A stretch of DNA of 58,667 bases from Corynebacterium lubricantis DSM 45231 (lineage in GTDB: Bacteria > Actinomycetota > Actinomycetes > Mycobacteriales > Mycobacteriaceae). The translations under genes were made by a program, and so were the position numbers. The notes under the pieces were generated by a model, which saw only the letters and a list, made by a program, of their open reading frames with translations, ran no database searches and had not been told where the DNA came from. Location: assembly GCF_000379425.1 (NCBI RefSeq), contig NZ_KB902189.1, positions 1-58,667 on the forward strand, written 5' to 3'. Positions 1 through 8,334 of this stretch are shown here, piece after piece. How positions within the stretch are numbered: position 1 is the stretch's first letter; each line of letters begins with the position of its first letter.

Positions 1-46
1 CGTCGAGGTATCCGGTGGGGTCGATATGATTGGGCGCGGAGGCCAT
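1..46 (-). CDS. 5' end of an unidentified gene (partial)
   Basis: Fifteen codons are visible, starting MASAPNHIDPTGYLD, and the gene runs off the left edge. The start at 46 has a good ribosome binding site (GAAAGGA, about 8 nt upstream), so it looks like a genuine gene start. It is in the same frame as the truncated reductase gene upstream, so that reading frame runs into this one without a stop. Too little is visible to name a product; an oxidoreductase of the same aromatic pathway is a guess from context only. Confidence 0.45.
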   Translation of the reverse strand, partial: MASAPNHIDPTGYLD

Positions 47-162
47 CGTTGGTGTCCTTTCGAGGATGTGTAGGAGCTGAGTCGAAAGGTACCGCGGTGG
101 TCTCCTTGCTGGTCGGCAGGGGGGGTTCACCAGGCGGTAGCTGTACACCACACTATTGGACG

Positions 163-1081
163 CAACCCTCTCAATCCGGACTCGGCTGTCGGGGAAGAGG
201 CTTTCCAACGGGTTGGGAATATTGGCTACGTCGCCAATGGCGATGGTCGTCCCATCAGAGGCAAGTGCATAGCGATCAACGACAATGCCATTGTTGATTT
301 CTAGGCCCATGTCGGCGGCTAGTTCCGTGTTTGGAATAACTCCGATGCCCACCAACACAATCTGCGCGGGAATCTCCTCGCCACTATCTAGGACGACTCC
401 CGTCACACGCCCGTTTTCTTCGCGAATCTCATTGACTCCGGTGTCGAGCTTGATGTTCAGGCCACGGTTAGTGTGTGCGTGGAGGAAATAGTCAGCGGTT
501 TCTTCTCCCACCGCGCGGCCTACAAGCCGTGGCCCGCGCTCGACGACAGTGACATTCATCCCCATTCCATGGAAAGAACAGGCTGCTTCTAGTCCGATGA
601 ATCCTCCACCAATGACCACAACGTCGGTGACGGAATCCAAAGAGGCGCGCAATTTGAGTGCATCATCGGCATTACGCAGATAGATAATTCCCTCTGCGTC
701 GGAGCCTGGGATATCGAGCTTCCTAGCCCGCGCGCCAACTGCTAGAGCGACCCGTTCAAACTGGTAGGTCGTACCGTCAGTGCTGGTTGCGATTCCGGAT
801 CCATCTGGATTCGAATCTATAGATGCAATCCGGGAGTTCTTCACAACACTGATATTGTGATCGTCCCAGTAGTCCTGGCTGCGAAAGATCAGTCGCTCTT
901 TGTCGTATTTTCCTTGCAGGTACTCCTTTGAGAGCGCCGGGCGCTGATACGGGCGGTGGTTCTCGTCGCCAAGCAGCGTGATGTGCGATTCATACCCGAG
1001 CGCTCGTAGCGAGATTGCAAGTTGAACTCCTGCCTGACTTGATCCAATGATCAGCAGGCCAGTTGTTTCTGCCTTCGTCAT
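163..1081 (-). pseudogene. creE: Ferredoxin reductase of the P450 system, C-terminally truncated (creE-like)
   Basis: This is an FAD/NAD-dependent ferredoxin reductase that would pass electrons from NAD(P)H to the adjacent ferredoxin and P450. The N-terminal FAD site (IIGSSQAGVQLA), the second nucleotide site (VVIGGGFIGLEAA) and the late FAD motif (TIAIGDVANIPNP) are intact. Homology stops after about residue 305 (VRIERV), where family members continue with about 100 more residues forming the C-terminal domain. After that the frame stays open through unrelated codons and into the start codon at position 46. Neither other frame restores a reductase tail, so this looks like a deletion or rearrangement junction and not a simple frameshift. 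It lies 44 nt downstream of creF. The name follows the cre gene order of C. glutamicum. Loss of the tail probably inactivates it. Confidence 0.72.
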
Positions 1082-1125
1082 GGTGGTTTCCTTCATTAAT
1101 CGGAGAGTGTTCCGCGCAGCGAGTT

Positions 1126-1446
1126 CTACACTTGCGTTTCGGGTGTCGTGACCGACAAGTGCATGTCTTCCGTCACTGGGATCTGACAGGACAGGCGAGA
1201 GTTGTCTTGACGGTCCACGGCCGTGCCGTAGAGCATTTCGTCTTCCATGTCGCTCATTGGCGGAAGCTCATTGGCATCTGCTTCATCGACGAAGACGTGG
1301 CAGGTTGCGCATGAGAGCGAGCCGCCGCATTCAGCGACGATTCCTTCGATTCCGTTACGGACAGCGGTTTCCATCACTGAATCGCCAACGTTGGCTTCAA
1401 TAGTTGTCGTATTACCTTCGTAGTCTGTGAAGTCGATCTGTGGCAT
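1126..1446 (-). CDS. creF: [2Fe-2S] ferredoxin, adrenodoxin/putidaredoxin type (CreF-like)
   Basis: A 106-residue ferredoxin that carries electrons to the P450 CreJ. The cluster ligands are visible as CGGSLSCATC followed by the fourth cysteine in RLSCQI, the spacing of vertebrate-type [2Fe-2S] ferredoxins. The MSDMEDEML stretch corresponds to the acidic partner-binding helix of this family. Length is normal. It lies between creG and creE on the same strand. In C. glutamicum, CreJ, CreE and CreF form a three-component P450 system acting on the methyl group of 4-cresyl phosphate. The family call is firm; the pathway is inferred from the neighbours. Confidence 0.85.
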   Translation of the reverse strand: MPQIDFTDYEGNTTTIEANVGDSVMETAVRNGIEGIVAECGGSLSCATCHVFVDEADANELPPMSDMEDEMLYGTAVDRQDNSRLSCQIPVTEDMHLSVTTPETQV

Positions 1447-1499
1447 GAGAGTCTTCTTTCGGGTTTGTGAGTCAGGAGAAATAGCAGGTACAACTCGGG

Positions 1500-2246
1500 C
1501 TAGATGAACTGGCGTCCACCGTCAACGACGAGTGTTTGTCCCGTCATGTAGCCTGCGGCATCACTGGCAAGGAAAAGAGCAGTTCCGACGATGTCTTCAG
1601 GTTGGCTCGAACGCTTGATGGCTCCACGATCGACGCCGTAGCTTTCTGCGTCTTCCATCAAATTGAGGCTGGCATCGGTCAGCGTGAATCCGGGGGCGAT
1701 GCAGTTGGCGGTAACACCTCGGGAACCGAGTTCCTTGGCCAGTACGCGGGTTAGCGCAATCACGCCACCTTTGGAAGCTACGTAGTGCGCCCATTGTGCA
1801 GACCCGGAGAACACGGTTGCGCTCGAGATATTGATGACGCGCCCGTTTTCCGCCAGGTACGGGCTCGCAGCTCGGGCCATGAGCCACGGACCTTTGAGGT
1901 TGACCCCCATCACTAGGTCCCATTCGGAAGGGTCAATCTCTTCAAAGGGGCTGCGCTGCACCGTGGCATAGATAGCTGCGTTATTGATGAGTGCATCGAT
2001 GGTTCCGTCACCAAATTCTGCAACGTTTTTTGCAAGTTGCTCGGTTGACGAGGTGGAGGTGACATCTACCTCGAATGCCGCTGCGTTGACGCCTTCTGCC
2101 TGCAGCAATTCCGCGGTTTCTTGTGCACCAGCCGCATTGATATCGGCCACTGCCACCGCATAGCCTGCGCCGCCGAAGCCGAGGGCAAATGCGCGACCAA
2201 GGCCGCCGGCGGCACCAGTGATGAGAACGGTTTTGTGATCAAGCAT
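1500..2246 (-). CDS. creG: SDR-family alcohol dehydrogenase (CreG-like)
   Basis: A 248-residue short-chain dehydrogenase. The cofactor motif (TGAAGGLGRAFA) lies near residues 10-22, NNAAIYA follows, the catalytic YxxxK is YVASK and its serine lies in the preceding INISSATV stretch. The C-terminal GQTLVVDGG is typical of the classical subfamily. In the C. glutamicum 4-cresol pathway CreG oxidises 4-hydroxybenzyl alcohol to the aldehyde, and that role fits here. It starts 3 nt after the creH stop, so it is very likely co-transcribed and translationally coupled. Family certain, substrate inferred. Confidence 0.8.
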   Translation of the reverse strand: MLDHKTVLITGAAGGLGRAFALGFGGAGYAVAVADINAAGAQETAELLQAEGVNAAAFEVDVTSTSSTEQLAKNVAEFGDGTIDALINNAAIYATVQRSPFEEIDPSEWDLVMGVNLKGPWLMARAASPYLAENGRVINISSATVFSGSAQWAHYVASKGGVIALTRVLAKELGSRGVTANCIAPGFTLTDASLNLMEDAESYGVDRGAIKRSSQPEDIVGTALFLASDAAGYMTGQTLVVDGGRQFI

Positions 2247-2249
2247 TGG

Positions 2250-4079
2250 CTACACCACGTCTTCAAGGATCTCAACGGTGCCCTTGGTGCCGTCGACACG
2301 CAGCTTTTGGCCCGTTTTGATCGTGACTGAAGCGGTGCCCGTGCCGGTGACAGCGGGGAGTGCGTACTCGCGGCAGACGATTGCGGCGTGGCTCATCATG
2401 CCACCGATATCGGTCACGGTTGCCTTGAGCTTGCCGAAGACCGGTCCCCAACTCGGAGCGGTGATGGGAGCGACCAGAATCTCGTCCTGCTGGATTTCGC
2501 CGAGCTGGTCGGAATCCATAATCACTCGCGCGTAGCCTTCCACCACACCGGTAGATGCGGCCATTCCACGCAGGATGCCATCGGAGTCTTCGTCATCTGC
2601 GCCGAGCCAGGAATTAACCTGCTCGGTGGTAATACCCCAGAGCATGCGGGTGAACGGTTCGGTGATTTCCTCAGGTGGGGTGTTCAGCGCCGGCTGTGGG
2701 CGAGCAGTCTTGAGTGCTGCGACGATTTCCTTTCGCTCCGCGATGATCTCTGGCCAGTACGTTGGTCCGATTGATCCCCCTGGTGCGCCCACGCCGTGTG
2801 CGGTGACGTAATCGAACAAAGCATCGCGGACCTCATTGCGATTGAGGTACAGCAAATCGTCTTCTTCAGGCCAGAATCCCAGCGAGTGGAGCAGCTTGGA
2901 GAGCTCGCGGACCTTGCGCCAGAGCACTCCCATGGTCCAGTGCTCGATGTAGAAGTTGTGATTCTCAACGTATGGGTAAGCGGTGGCTGCCAGCTGACGC
3001 TTGGCATCGAAGTTCGCCAGGTTGTCACCGCTGAGCAGCTCTCGATACTCTTCGACAACGCGGTCCTTTTCGGCCAGCAGCTCTTCCTTCGGGCGCCAAA
3101 TTACCTGGCCTTCTTGGAGGCGTCGTACGTAGTCCGCGATGAAGCCTAGTGGGATTTCGAGGTGATCAATCCAGTACTTATCGTGGCCATAGAAACCATT
3201 TCCAATGGTGAAGTTGAACCATGGGTCCTGGGCATTTTCCCACTGCTCGATCCAGGCGTTGCCGCCCTCTGCTTGAGCAATCGCGGCCAAAGTACCTTCG
3301 ACATCGTCCGGATTGGAGAAGAGCCCATCAATTCCCAGCTCAACAGCTTTCATGGCGAGCAATTTGAGCTCGTCGTCAGGGCGGAATAGCTCCATGTCCA
3401 CACCCTGGACCATAGTTGCTACTGATTGCTCAGGGATGGACGGGAATACTTCCTTACAGAAGTTAAAGAAGTCCAGGTAGGCGATATAACCCAAATTGAG
3501 GAACTCGAAGTGGTACTGCCAGTTTTGGTAGGTAAGCGAGATTAGCTTGTCATAGTTCTCCAGCAGAACTTCCGAACCGTCCTTGGCTTTTCCAGATTCA
3601 ATGTCTTCCATCGGGACAATGTCGGCAAGGGCTTTGAATTCGAGTGCTTCCAAATCCGCGATGGTGCCGCGGACCTTCACCTTCCAAGCCTCAAGCAAGG
3701 TGTCCCAGTTCTGGAAGTAATGGGAAATGCGAGCCTGAAACTCGGGAATGCGAGCTTCAATTTCTTCCTTCGGCACTGCCACAGGAGACATGTAGAGGTA
3801 GCCCAAGTGGATTCGGAACTCGATGCCTTTGGCCGTTGGGATCATCAAATGACGTGCATTGTATTGGCCCAAACACTTCACGGCGTATTCGCCACCGATC
3901 GTTTCGAAAGGCTTGAATACGGTTGGCCAGTGCTGAGAATCGCAGAACCAGAACTTCTTGTCCTCTTCTTCCATCAATTCATCGCGGAAGGTGAGGTAGT
4001 ACGGGTAGATCTTCTCCCAGCCTTCGGCGCCAGCAGGTACGGGAAGCTCGGAAGGGCGAGGAAACGATGTCTTAGCCAT
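2250..4079 (-). CDS. creH: Aryl-phosphate synthase subunit with phosphohistidine domain (CreH-like)
   Basis: A PEP-synthase-like protein of 609 residues from the start used here. The C-terminal swivelling domain has the phosphohistidine motif GGMMSHAAIVCREY with the histidine near residue 564. The remainder resembles the long subunit of phenylphosphate-synthase-type enzymes. Together with CreI, which carries the ATP-grasp part, it would use ATP to phosphorylate the phenolic hydroxyl of 4-cresol through a phosphohistidine intermediate. Start chosen at 4079 (MAKTSF), 8 nt after a GGAG; another ATG lies 12 nt upstream. It is 40 nt downstream of creI. The split into two genes matches C. glutamicum CreH and CreI. 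An alternative is another pyruvate/water dikinase-like enzyme, but the P450 context argues for the cresol pathway. Confidence 0.8.
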   Translation of the reverse strand: MAKTSFPRPSELPVPAGAEGWEKIYPYYLTFRDELMEEEDKKFWFCDSQHWPTVFKPFETIGGEYAVKCLGQYNARHLMIPTAKGIEFRIHLGYLYMSPVAVPKEEIEARIPEFQARISHYFQNWDTLLEAWKVKVRGTIADLEALEFKALADIVPMEDIESGKAKDGSEVLLENYDKLISLTYQNWQYHFEFLNLGYIAYLDFFNFCKEVFPSIPEQSVATMVQGVDMELFRPDDELKLLAMKAVELGIDGLFSNPDDVEGTLAAIAQAEGGNAWIEQWENAQDPWFNFTIGNGFYGHDKYWIDHLEIPLGFIADYVRRLQEGQVIWRPKEELLAEKDRVVEEYRELLSGDNLANFDAKRQLAATAYPYVENHNFYIEHWTMGVLWRKVRELSKLLHSLGFWPEEDDLLYLNRNEVRDALFDYVTAHGVGAPGGSIGPTYWPEIIAERKEIVAALKTARPQPALNTPPEEITEPFTRMLWGITTEQVNSWLGADDEDSDGILRGMAASTGVVEGYARVIMDSDQLGEIQQDEILVAPITAPSWGPVFGKLKATVTDIGGMMSHAAIVCREYALPAVTGTGTASVTIKTGQKLRVDGTKGTVEILEDVV

Positions 4080-4119
4080 GGTTGGCTCCATTCAAATTAG
4101 TGGGGGGAATTGGTTAGGT

Positions 4120-5217
4120 TTACTTGGAAGCGCTCATGACAGCAGACGTGATCGACCCGAGGTCGAATCCAGAGCCGGGTGTCGGGCTTGCAGCAGAAGT
4201 TTTCTCAGCTGGTTTTGCGGAGCCATTGGAGTGCACAGTTTCTGGGCGAGACTGCAAAAGGAGAAGGTTTTCTCCAGCAGGCAGGTCAGCATCAAGAGCC
4301 CACTCGATGTCCTGCGGACACTTGTAGTGCTTCTCGGCGCGCTTGGCCATCTTCGCAACTTGGACGACTTCGTCATCCGTTAGGCAACGCACGTTGGCGC
4401 GCTCTTGGGGAACGTCGCGCTGAACCAGTGCCTTTGCCTTCGCATCAGGGACCAATTCGGCGGTTTTGGCACCGATATGTTCGGACACAATCTGCAAAGT
4501 GATCTTGTCCAGGAGCAGGTTATCCGGCGTCACCTCGCCGGACACGACCATTTCTCCGACTCCCCATGAAGCGTCAATGACGATCTTTGAAATATCGCCG
4601 TTGGTGGGGTTGAGGGTCATCGCGACACCGGCGACCGCGGAGTTGACCATCTTCTGCACGACGACGGCCATCGAGAGGCCTTCATTCGGGATGTTGTTCT
4701 TGAGGCGGTAGATGATGGCACGCGATGTGTAGAGCGAGGCCCAGCACTTACGAATATGTTCGGTAACGGAGTCGAGTCCCACCTGCCAGAGGTAAGTGTC
4801 CTGCTGGCCGGCAAAGGAAGCATCAGGGAGATCTTCCGCGGTTGCCGAAGAGCGCACTGCGACAGGAACTTCGCCGCCGCATTGCTCCATTAAGGACTCA
4901 TAGGCCTCAACGACTGCGGCACGGGTTGCGGTGGGAACCTTGCGCGAACAGAGGGCATCTCGGATCTTCTGCGAGAGTTCATCAACAGCTTTGACATCCT
5001 CAGGATCGATCTTCTCTAAGGCATTGTGAATCTGTTCTGCAATACCGGCTTCTTCCATAAAAGAATCGAAGCTAGCTGTTGTTACGACGAATCCGGGAGG
5101 TACTGGCATCTCAGCTGCAGTCATGGAAACGAGCGAAGCACCCTTGCCGCCGAGTACCTCGAGTTCTGGCTCACGGTCTTCGTGAAAGTGCTGAACAAAT
5201 GGGATGTTGTTGTACAT
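4120..5217 (-). CDS. creI: Aryl-phosphate synthase ATP-binding subunit (CreI-like)
   Basis: A 365-residue protein equal to the N-terminal nucleotide-binding domain of PEP synthase/pyruvate phosphate dikinase. It has the opening motif GGKGASLVSMTAAEMPVPPGF (residues 24-44), the substrate-contacting AVRSSATAEDLPDASFAG, and the ATP-grasp segments IVIDASWGVGE and DIEWALD with a final LLLLQSRPET. It lacks the histidine domain, which CreH supplies. The last about 35 residues are low-complexity. It lies between creJ (65 nt upstream) and creH in one operon. The pair is expected to convert 4-cresol plus ATP to 4-cresyl phosphate. Confidence 0.8.
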   Translation of the reverse strand: MYNNIPFVQHFHEDREPELEVLGGKGASLVSMTAAEMPVPPGFVVTTASFDSFMEEAGIAEQIHNALEKIDPEDVKAVDELSQKIRDALCSRKVPTATRAAVVEAYESLMEQCGGEVPVAVRSSATAEDLPDASFAGQQDTYLWQVGLDSVTEHIRKCWASLYTSRAIIYRLKNNIPNEGLSMAVVVQKMVNSAVAGVAMTLNPTNGDISKIVIDASWGVGEMVVSGEVTPDNLLLDKITLQIVSEHIGAKTAELVPDAKAKALVQRDVPQERANVRCLTDDEVVQVAKMAKRAEKHYKCPQDIEWALDADLPAGENLLLLQSRPETVHSNGSAKPAEKTSAASPTPGSGFDLGSITSAVMSASK

Positions 5218-5281
5218 GGTTGACCTCGACTTGATTGATACTTGTTAGGGTTTGGGATCTGAAGCTTTGATAAAGGGGGAG

Positions 5282-6562
5282 TTAGGCGTCCCAAGTCACT
5301 GGTACGGAGATTGGGACTCGGAATGAGAGGTTCTCGCGAAATTCCGTGTCGGTGTCGGTCAGCCGCATCGAGGGTGCGAGACGGGTGGCTTCTTCCAGGC
5401 AGATCTTCGCCTGCAGTTTTGCAAGCATGTTGCCGAGGCAATAGTGAATCCCGTATCCGAAAGACAAGTGCTCGCGCGCATTTTTCCTCGAGATATCGAA
5501 TTCTTCGCCCTCGTCGAAACGCGATTCGTCCCGGTTTGCGGAGCCCATGAGCAGAAGCAGGCCGTCGCCCTTTTTGATTTTTTGTCCAGAGATTTCGGTG
5601 TCGCGGAGCGCTTTTCGACGCCAGCCGACGATAGAACCTGAGTAGCGAAGAGTCTCATCGACTGCGCTAGGAATCTTCTTCGGATTTTCCACCAGTTCCT
5701 GCCACTGATCAGGGTGAGCAAGGAGTACTCGGAAACAATTTGAAATCAACGTTGTGGTGGTCTCATGCCCGGCGAAGAGTAGGGAATAGAGCAGAGAGGC
5801 GATTTCGTGATCGGAGATCTCGCCGCCTTCGCTTTGGAAGCGGACTAGGTCGGAGGTCAGGTCGTCGGTGGGATTCGACTTAGCTTCCTGAACTAGGCGC
5901 TGGCATTCTGCCCAGTATTCGACGAGATTGTGCGCATGGGGGATCTGCTCTTCGTCGCTAAGATCTCCCCAGGTCATGGCGGCGCGGGAATCGGACCACT
6001 TCTTGTAAGTGTCAATCTTGCTGGTATCCGCGCCGATCAAGGTCAAAATGGTGATCGTTGGGATGTCATAGGCCAAGTCCTGCACCATCTCGCCTTCCTT
6101 GGAATCGCGGGCGAGCATGGCTTCGAGGCGCTGCTGCACTCCTTGGCGAATGTCTGGTTCCAGTGCCTTGTAGCGGCGAGGGGTGAAGGCCTTCTGTGCG
6201 ATTTCTCGGATGCGGGTGTGCTCGGGAGGAACACGTGCCGACAATCCGGAGTAGGCGGTGAATCCACCGTCTTTCATGATTTGGGTGGCTTGGGGGCCGC
6301 GCTCGCGAACTGGAGCTTGAGCATTCTCAGAGGAGAAGGTTTCCCAGTCGTCGAAAACGTTTTTGATGTCGTCGTACGTTGAAACAACCCAGTATCCGAT
6401 TCGCTCGTCGAACATAATTGGTTCGTTCTTGCGCAGCTCGGAATATGCAGGAAAAGGATTTTTCATTTGGAACGGCTCGTAGCCGTGGTGAGACTTTTCT
6501 GCTCCGTGTCCAAAAGGGCAGCCCTGTGCTGGTGCTGAAGTGCTGTTAGCGCTGTTCGTCAT
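5282..6562 (-). CDS. creJ: Cytochrome P450 (CreJ-like)
   Basis: A soluble bacterial P450 of 426 residues. The I-helix oxygen-activation motif is FAGHETTTT, the K-helix ExxR is ETLR, and the haem-binding loop is FGYGIHYCLGN with the thiolate cysteine near residue 374. In C. glutamicum the homologue (CYP288A2) oxidises the methyl group of the phosphorylated cresol, using a ferredoxin and reductase encoded downstream. Here it is the first gene of the minus-strand cre block and has a regulatory region of about 186 nt upstream. An unrelated P450 substrate is possible, but CreH/CreI/CreF beside it make the cresol role likely. Confidence 0.85.
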   Translation of the reverse strand: MTNSANSTSAPAQGCPFGHGAEKSHHGYEPFQMKNPFPAYSELRKNEPIMFDERIGYWVVSTYDDIKNVFDDWETFSSENAQAPVRERGPQATQIMKDGGFTAYSGLSARVPPEHTRIREIAQKAFTPRRYKALEPDIRQGVQQRLEAMLARDSKEGEMVQDLAYDIPTITILTLIGADTSKIDTYKKWSDSRAAMTWGDLSDEEQIPHAHNLVEYWAECQRLVQEAKSNPTDDLTSDLVRFQSEGGEISDHEIASLLYSLLFAGHETTTTLISNCFRVLLAHPDQWQELVENPKKIPSAVDETLRYSGSIVGWRRKALRDTEISGQKIKKGDGLLLLMGSANRDESRFDEGEEFDISRKNAREHLSFGYGIHYCLGNMLAKLQAKICLEEATRLAPSMRLTDTDTEFRENLSFRVPISVPVTWDA

Positions 6563-6629
6563 AGGATCATCCCAGAAGCTAGTAGGTGGATACTTGGCCA
6601 GCGAGGGATGAGTCTCGATTAACTAGAAT

Positions 6630-6645
6630 CGTGATCCGCATCACC
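6630..6645. promoter_or_regulatory. GlxR/CRP-like site upstream of creJ
   Basis: The 16-bp sequence CGTGATCCGCATCACC matches the GlxR consensus TGTGA-N6-TCACA at eight of the ten defined positions, with only the outermost bases off. Its centre is about 75 nt upstream of the creJ start. GlxR is the cAMP-responsive global regulator of corynebacteria and controls many aromatic-degradation genes. Assignment is by pattern only. Confidence 0.4.
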
Positions 6646-6698
6646 GCGAATGGCTTGCAGTGAAGTATCCAACTTTTAACTCTGGGGAGAGAACCTAG

Positions 6699-6717
6699 AT
6701 TTCCACTGAGTGGAAAT
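6699..6717. promoter_or_regulatory. Perfect 19-bp palindrome, candidate IclR-type operator
   Basis: ATTTCCACTGAGTGGAAAT has two 9-bp arms around one central base, with no mismatch. It lies 32 bp after the end of the IclR-family gene and about 137 nt upstream of creJ. IclR-family proteins bind short A/T-flanked palindromes containing TTCC/GGAA of this size, so it is the best candidate operator of the adjacent regulator. Confidence 0.5.
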
Positions 6718-6748
6718 GCACTCGGTAAGTGCAGCTCAAAGGGATGAT

Positions 6749-7558
6749 CTAGCTTTGCGGCGTTGGCTTGTTTCGGTCCGAAATTAAGGATTCCAGCGGA
6801 GTAATGACGGTTGCTTTTTCAATCTTCAGGCTTGCTTCGCGCAGCAATGGGAGCATTTTGTGGAGAGAAGAGCGCTGATCTGCGGAGACGACGATTCCCA
6901 AGCCACCGCCGACCTGGTCACCATGGAAAATAGGAGCTGCGATGCTTGCTGTTCCCACGCGTTGTTCCTCGAATGTCATCGCATAACCATGTCGCCGGAC
7001 CTGCTCGAGTTCAGGGATAATGCGTGACGAGTCGAGGATGGCATTGGGGCCCGTATGCCCACTATGTAGGTCTGTTGCCTCGAGAATCGCGGAAATGACT
7101 TCGGGGGGCTCGTGGGCCAGAATAGCTTTGCCTACGGCCGTCGTGTGAATGGGCAGGTGCCCGCCCGTCGCAGACGTCTTGGGAATTCGCTTCGTGCCGT
7201 ACAAACGCATGAGGTAAAGCACCTGATTGCCGTCTCGAATTGCGAGGTGCGTGGTTTGCCCAGTTTGCGTATATAGGTCTTGGACAAACGGAAATGCCGT
7301 GGCGCGGAGTTGGTATCCCACGGACTCTCCGAGCTTCCATACCCGGATTCCTGGTTGGTAGCGGTTGTCCTGGGTGCGATTAAGCAATCCGAGTTCGCAC
7401 ATTTCTGTTAAAAGCCGATGTACGGAACTGACAGGCAGATCGGTTTGACTCGCGATCTCAAAAAGGGGCAACGGCCGTCGCTGCGTCTCGAAGAGCCCCA
7501 AAATTGCGGAGGCTTTCGAGAGCACCGAACGGCCGGGAGTTTTATTTCCGCCAGACAT
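6749..7558 (-). CDS. IclR-family transcriptional regulator, likely controlling the cre genes
   Basis: A 269-residue IclR-type protein. The N-terminal winged helix-turn-helix covers about residues 10-75 (SKASAILGLFE...LPVSSVHRLLTEMCELGLL). The effector-binding domain follows, with the characteristic stretches LPIHTTAVGKAILA and GYAMTFEEQRVGTASIAAPIF. It lies 9 nt after pcaD on the same strand, so it may be transcribed with pcaFD, and its 3' end faces the creJ promoter. It probably responds to an aromatic compound of the pathway. It may be the functional counterpart of C. glutamicum CreR, but I cannot confirm orthology. Activator or repressor role is unknown. Confidence 0.8.
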   Translation of the reverse strand: MSGGNKTPGRSVLSKASAILGLFETQRRPLPLFEIASQTDLPVSSVHRLLTEMCELGLLNRTQDNRYQPGIRVWKLGESVGYQLRATAFPFVQDLYTQTGQTTHLAIRDGNQVLYLMRLYGTKRIPKTSATGGHLPIHTTAVGKAILAHEPPEVISAILEATDLHSGHTGPNAILDSSRIIPELEQVRRHGYAMTFEEQRVGTASIAAPIFHGDQVGGGLGIVVSADQRSSLHKMLPLLREASLKIEKATVITPLESLISDRNKPTPQS

Positions 7559-7567
7559 GGCGCCAGA

Positions 7568-8332
7568 CTACAAGAAATCCACCAATGCCTTGGTGAACTG
7601 CTCCGGCGACTCCACGGTAGGTACGTGCGCGCCGGGGGAGACCACTACGGAAGTGACCTCGCCGGAGACACCCGCAGCGATCTCCTCCAAGGCGGAAGGA
7701 GGCGTGGACTTGTCCTGGTCACCAGCGATGGTGAGCACTGGAACGGTGATCTCGCCGAGACGATCTGCAAAGTCCCAGTAAGCAAGAGCATCAGCGCCCT
7801 GCGCGTAGCCCTCTCCCTGGGTGGACATGATCATCTCAACGTATTTAGCGACCTCGGTAGGGTTATTTTCCTTGAAGGAATCGGTGAACCAGAGGTCCAC
7901 CACGCCGTCGGCCATCGGGGCCATGCCCTCGGCGCGGGTCAGCTTCGCGCGACCCTGCCACTTTTCTGGACCGCCGAACTTGGTGGCAGTACAGCACAGG
8001 GCGACCTTTTCCACGCGATCGGAGGTTGCAGCCAGGTACTGAGCGATCGCTCCACCCATGGACAGTCCGACCAACTTGAACGAGTCCACACCGGCCTGAT
8101 CAAGGGTGGCAAGCACGTCGTTGGCAAGATCGTCGATAGAGGTCTCACCCGGTGCGACATCGGCGACAGGGGACTGCCCGTGTCCGCGGTGATCGATGGC
8201 TACGACATGGTGGGTGCCCTCGAGTGCGTCGAGCTGAGGGGCCCACATCTCAGTGGTCGAGGCGATCGAGCCGAGGAAACCCACGGTTGGGTTGCTCGCG
8301 TCGCCGCGTTCTACGTAGTGCAGGATTGTCAC
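7568..8332 (-). CDS. pcaD: 3-oxoadipate enol-lactonase
   Basis: An alpha/beta hydrolase of 254 residues that opens 3-oxoadipate enol-lactone to 3-oxoadipate in the protocatechuate branch. The nucleophile elbow is GLSMGG (serine near residue 94), the acid lies in DQDKSTPP, and the histidine in SPGAHVPTVE. The GTG at 8332 is chosen as start: the frame upstream lies inside pcaF, and family members begin close to VTILHY. The start is 2 nt after the pcaF stop, indicating coupling. In C. glutamicum pcaFD is followed by pcaO and the pcaCGH genes; here the IclR/cre block follows instead. Confidence 0.85.
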   Translation of the reverse strand: MTILHYVERGDASNPTVGFLGSIASTTEMWAPQLDALEGTHHVVAIDHRGHGQSPVADVAPGETSIDDLANDVLATLDQAGVDSFKLVGLSMGGAIAQYLAATSDRVEKVALCCTATKFGGPEKWQGRAKLTRAEGMAPMADGVVDLWFTDSFKENNPTEVAKYVEMIMSTQGEGYAQGADALAYWDFADRLGEITVPVLTIAGDQDKSTPPSALEEIAAGVSGEVTSVVVSPGAHVPTVESPEQFTKALVDFL

Positions 8333-8334
8333 GT

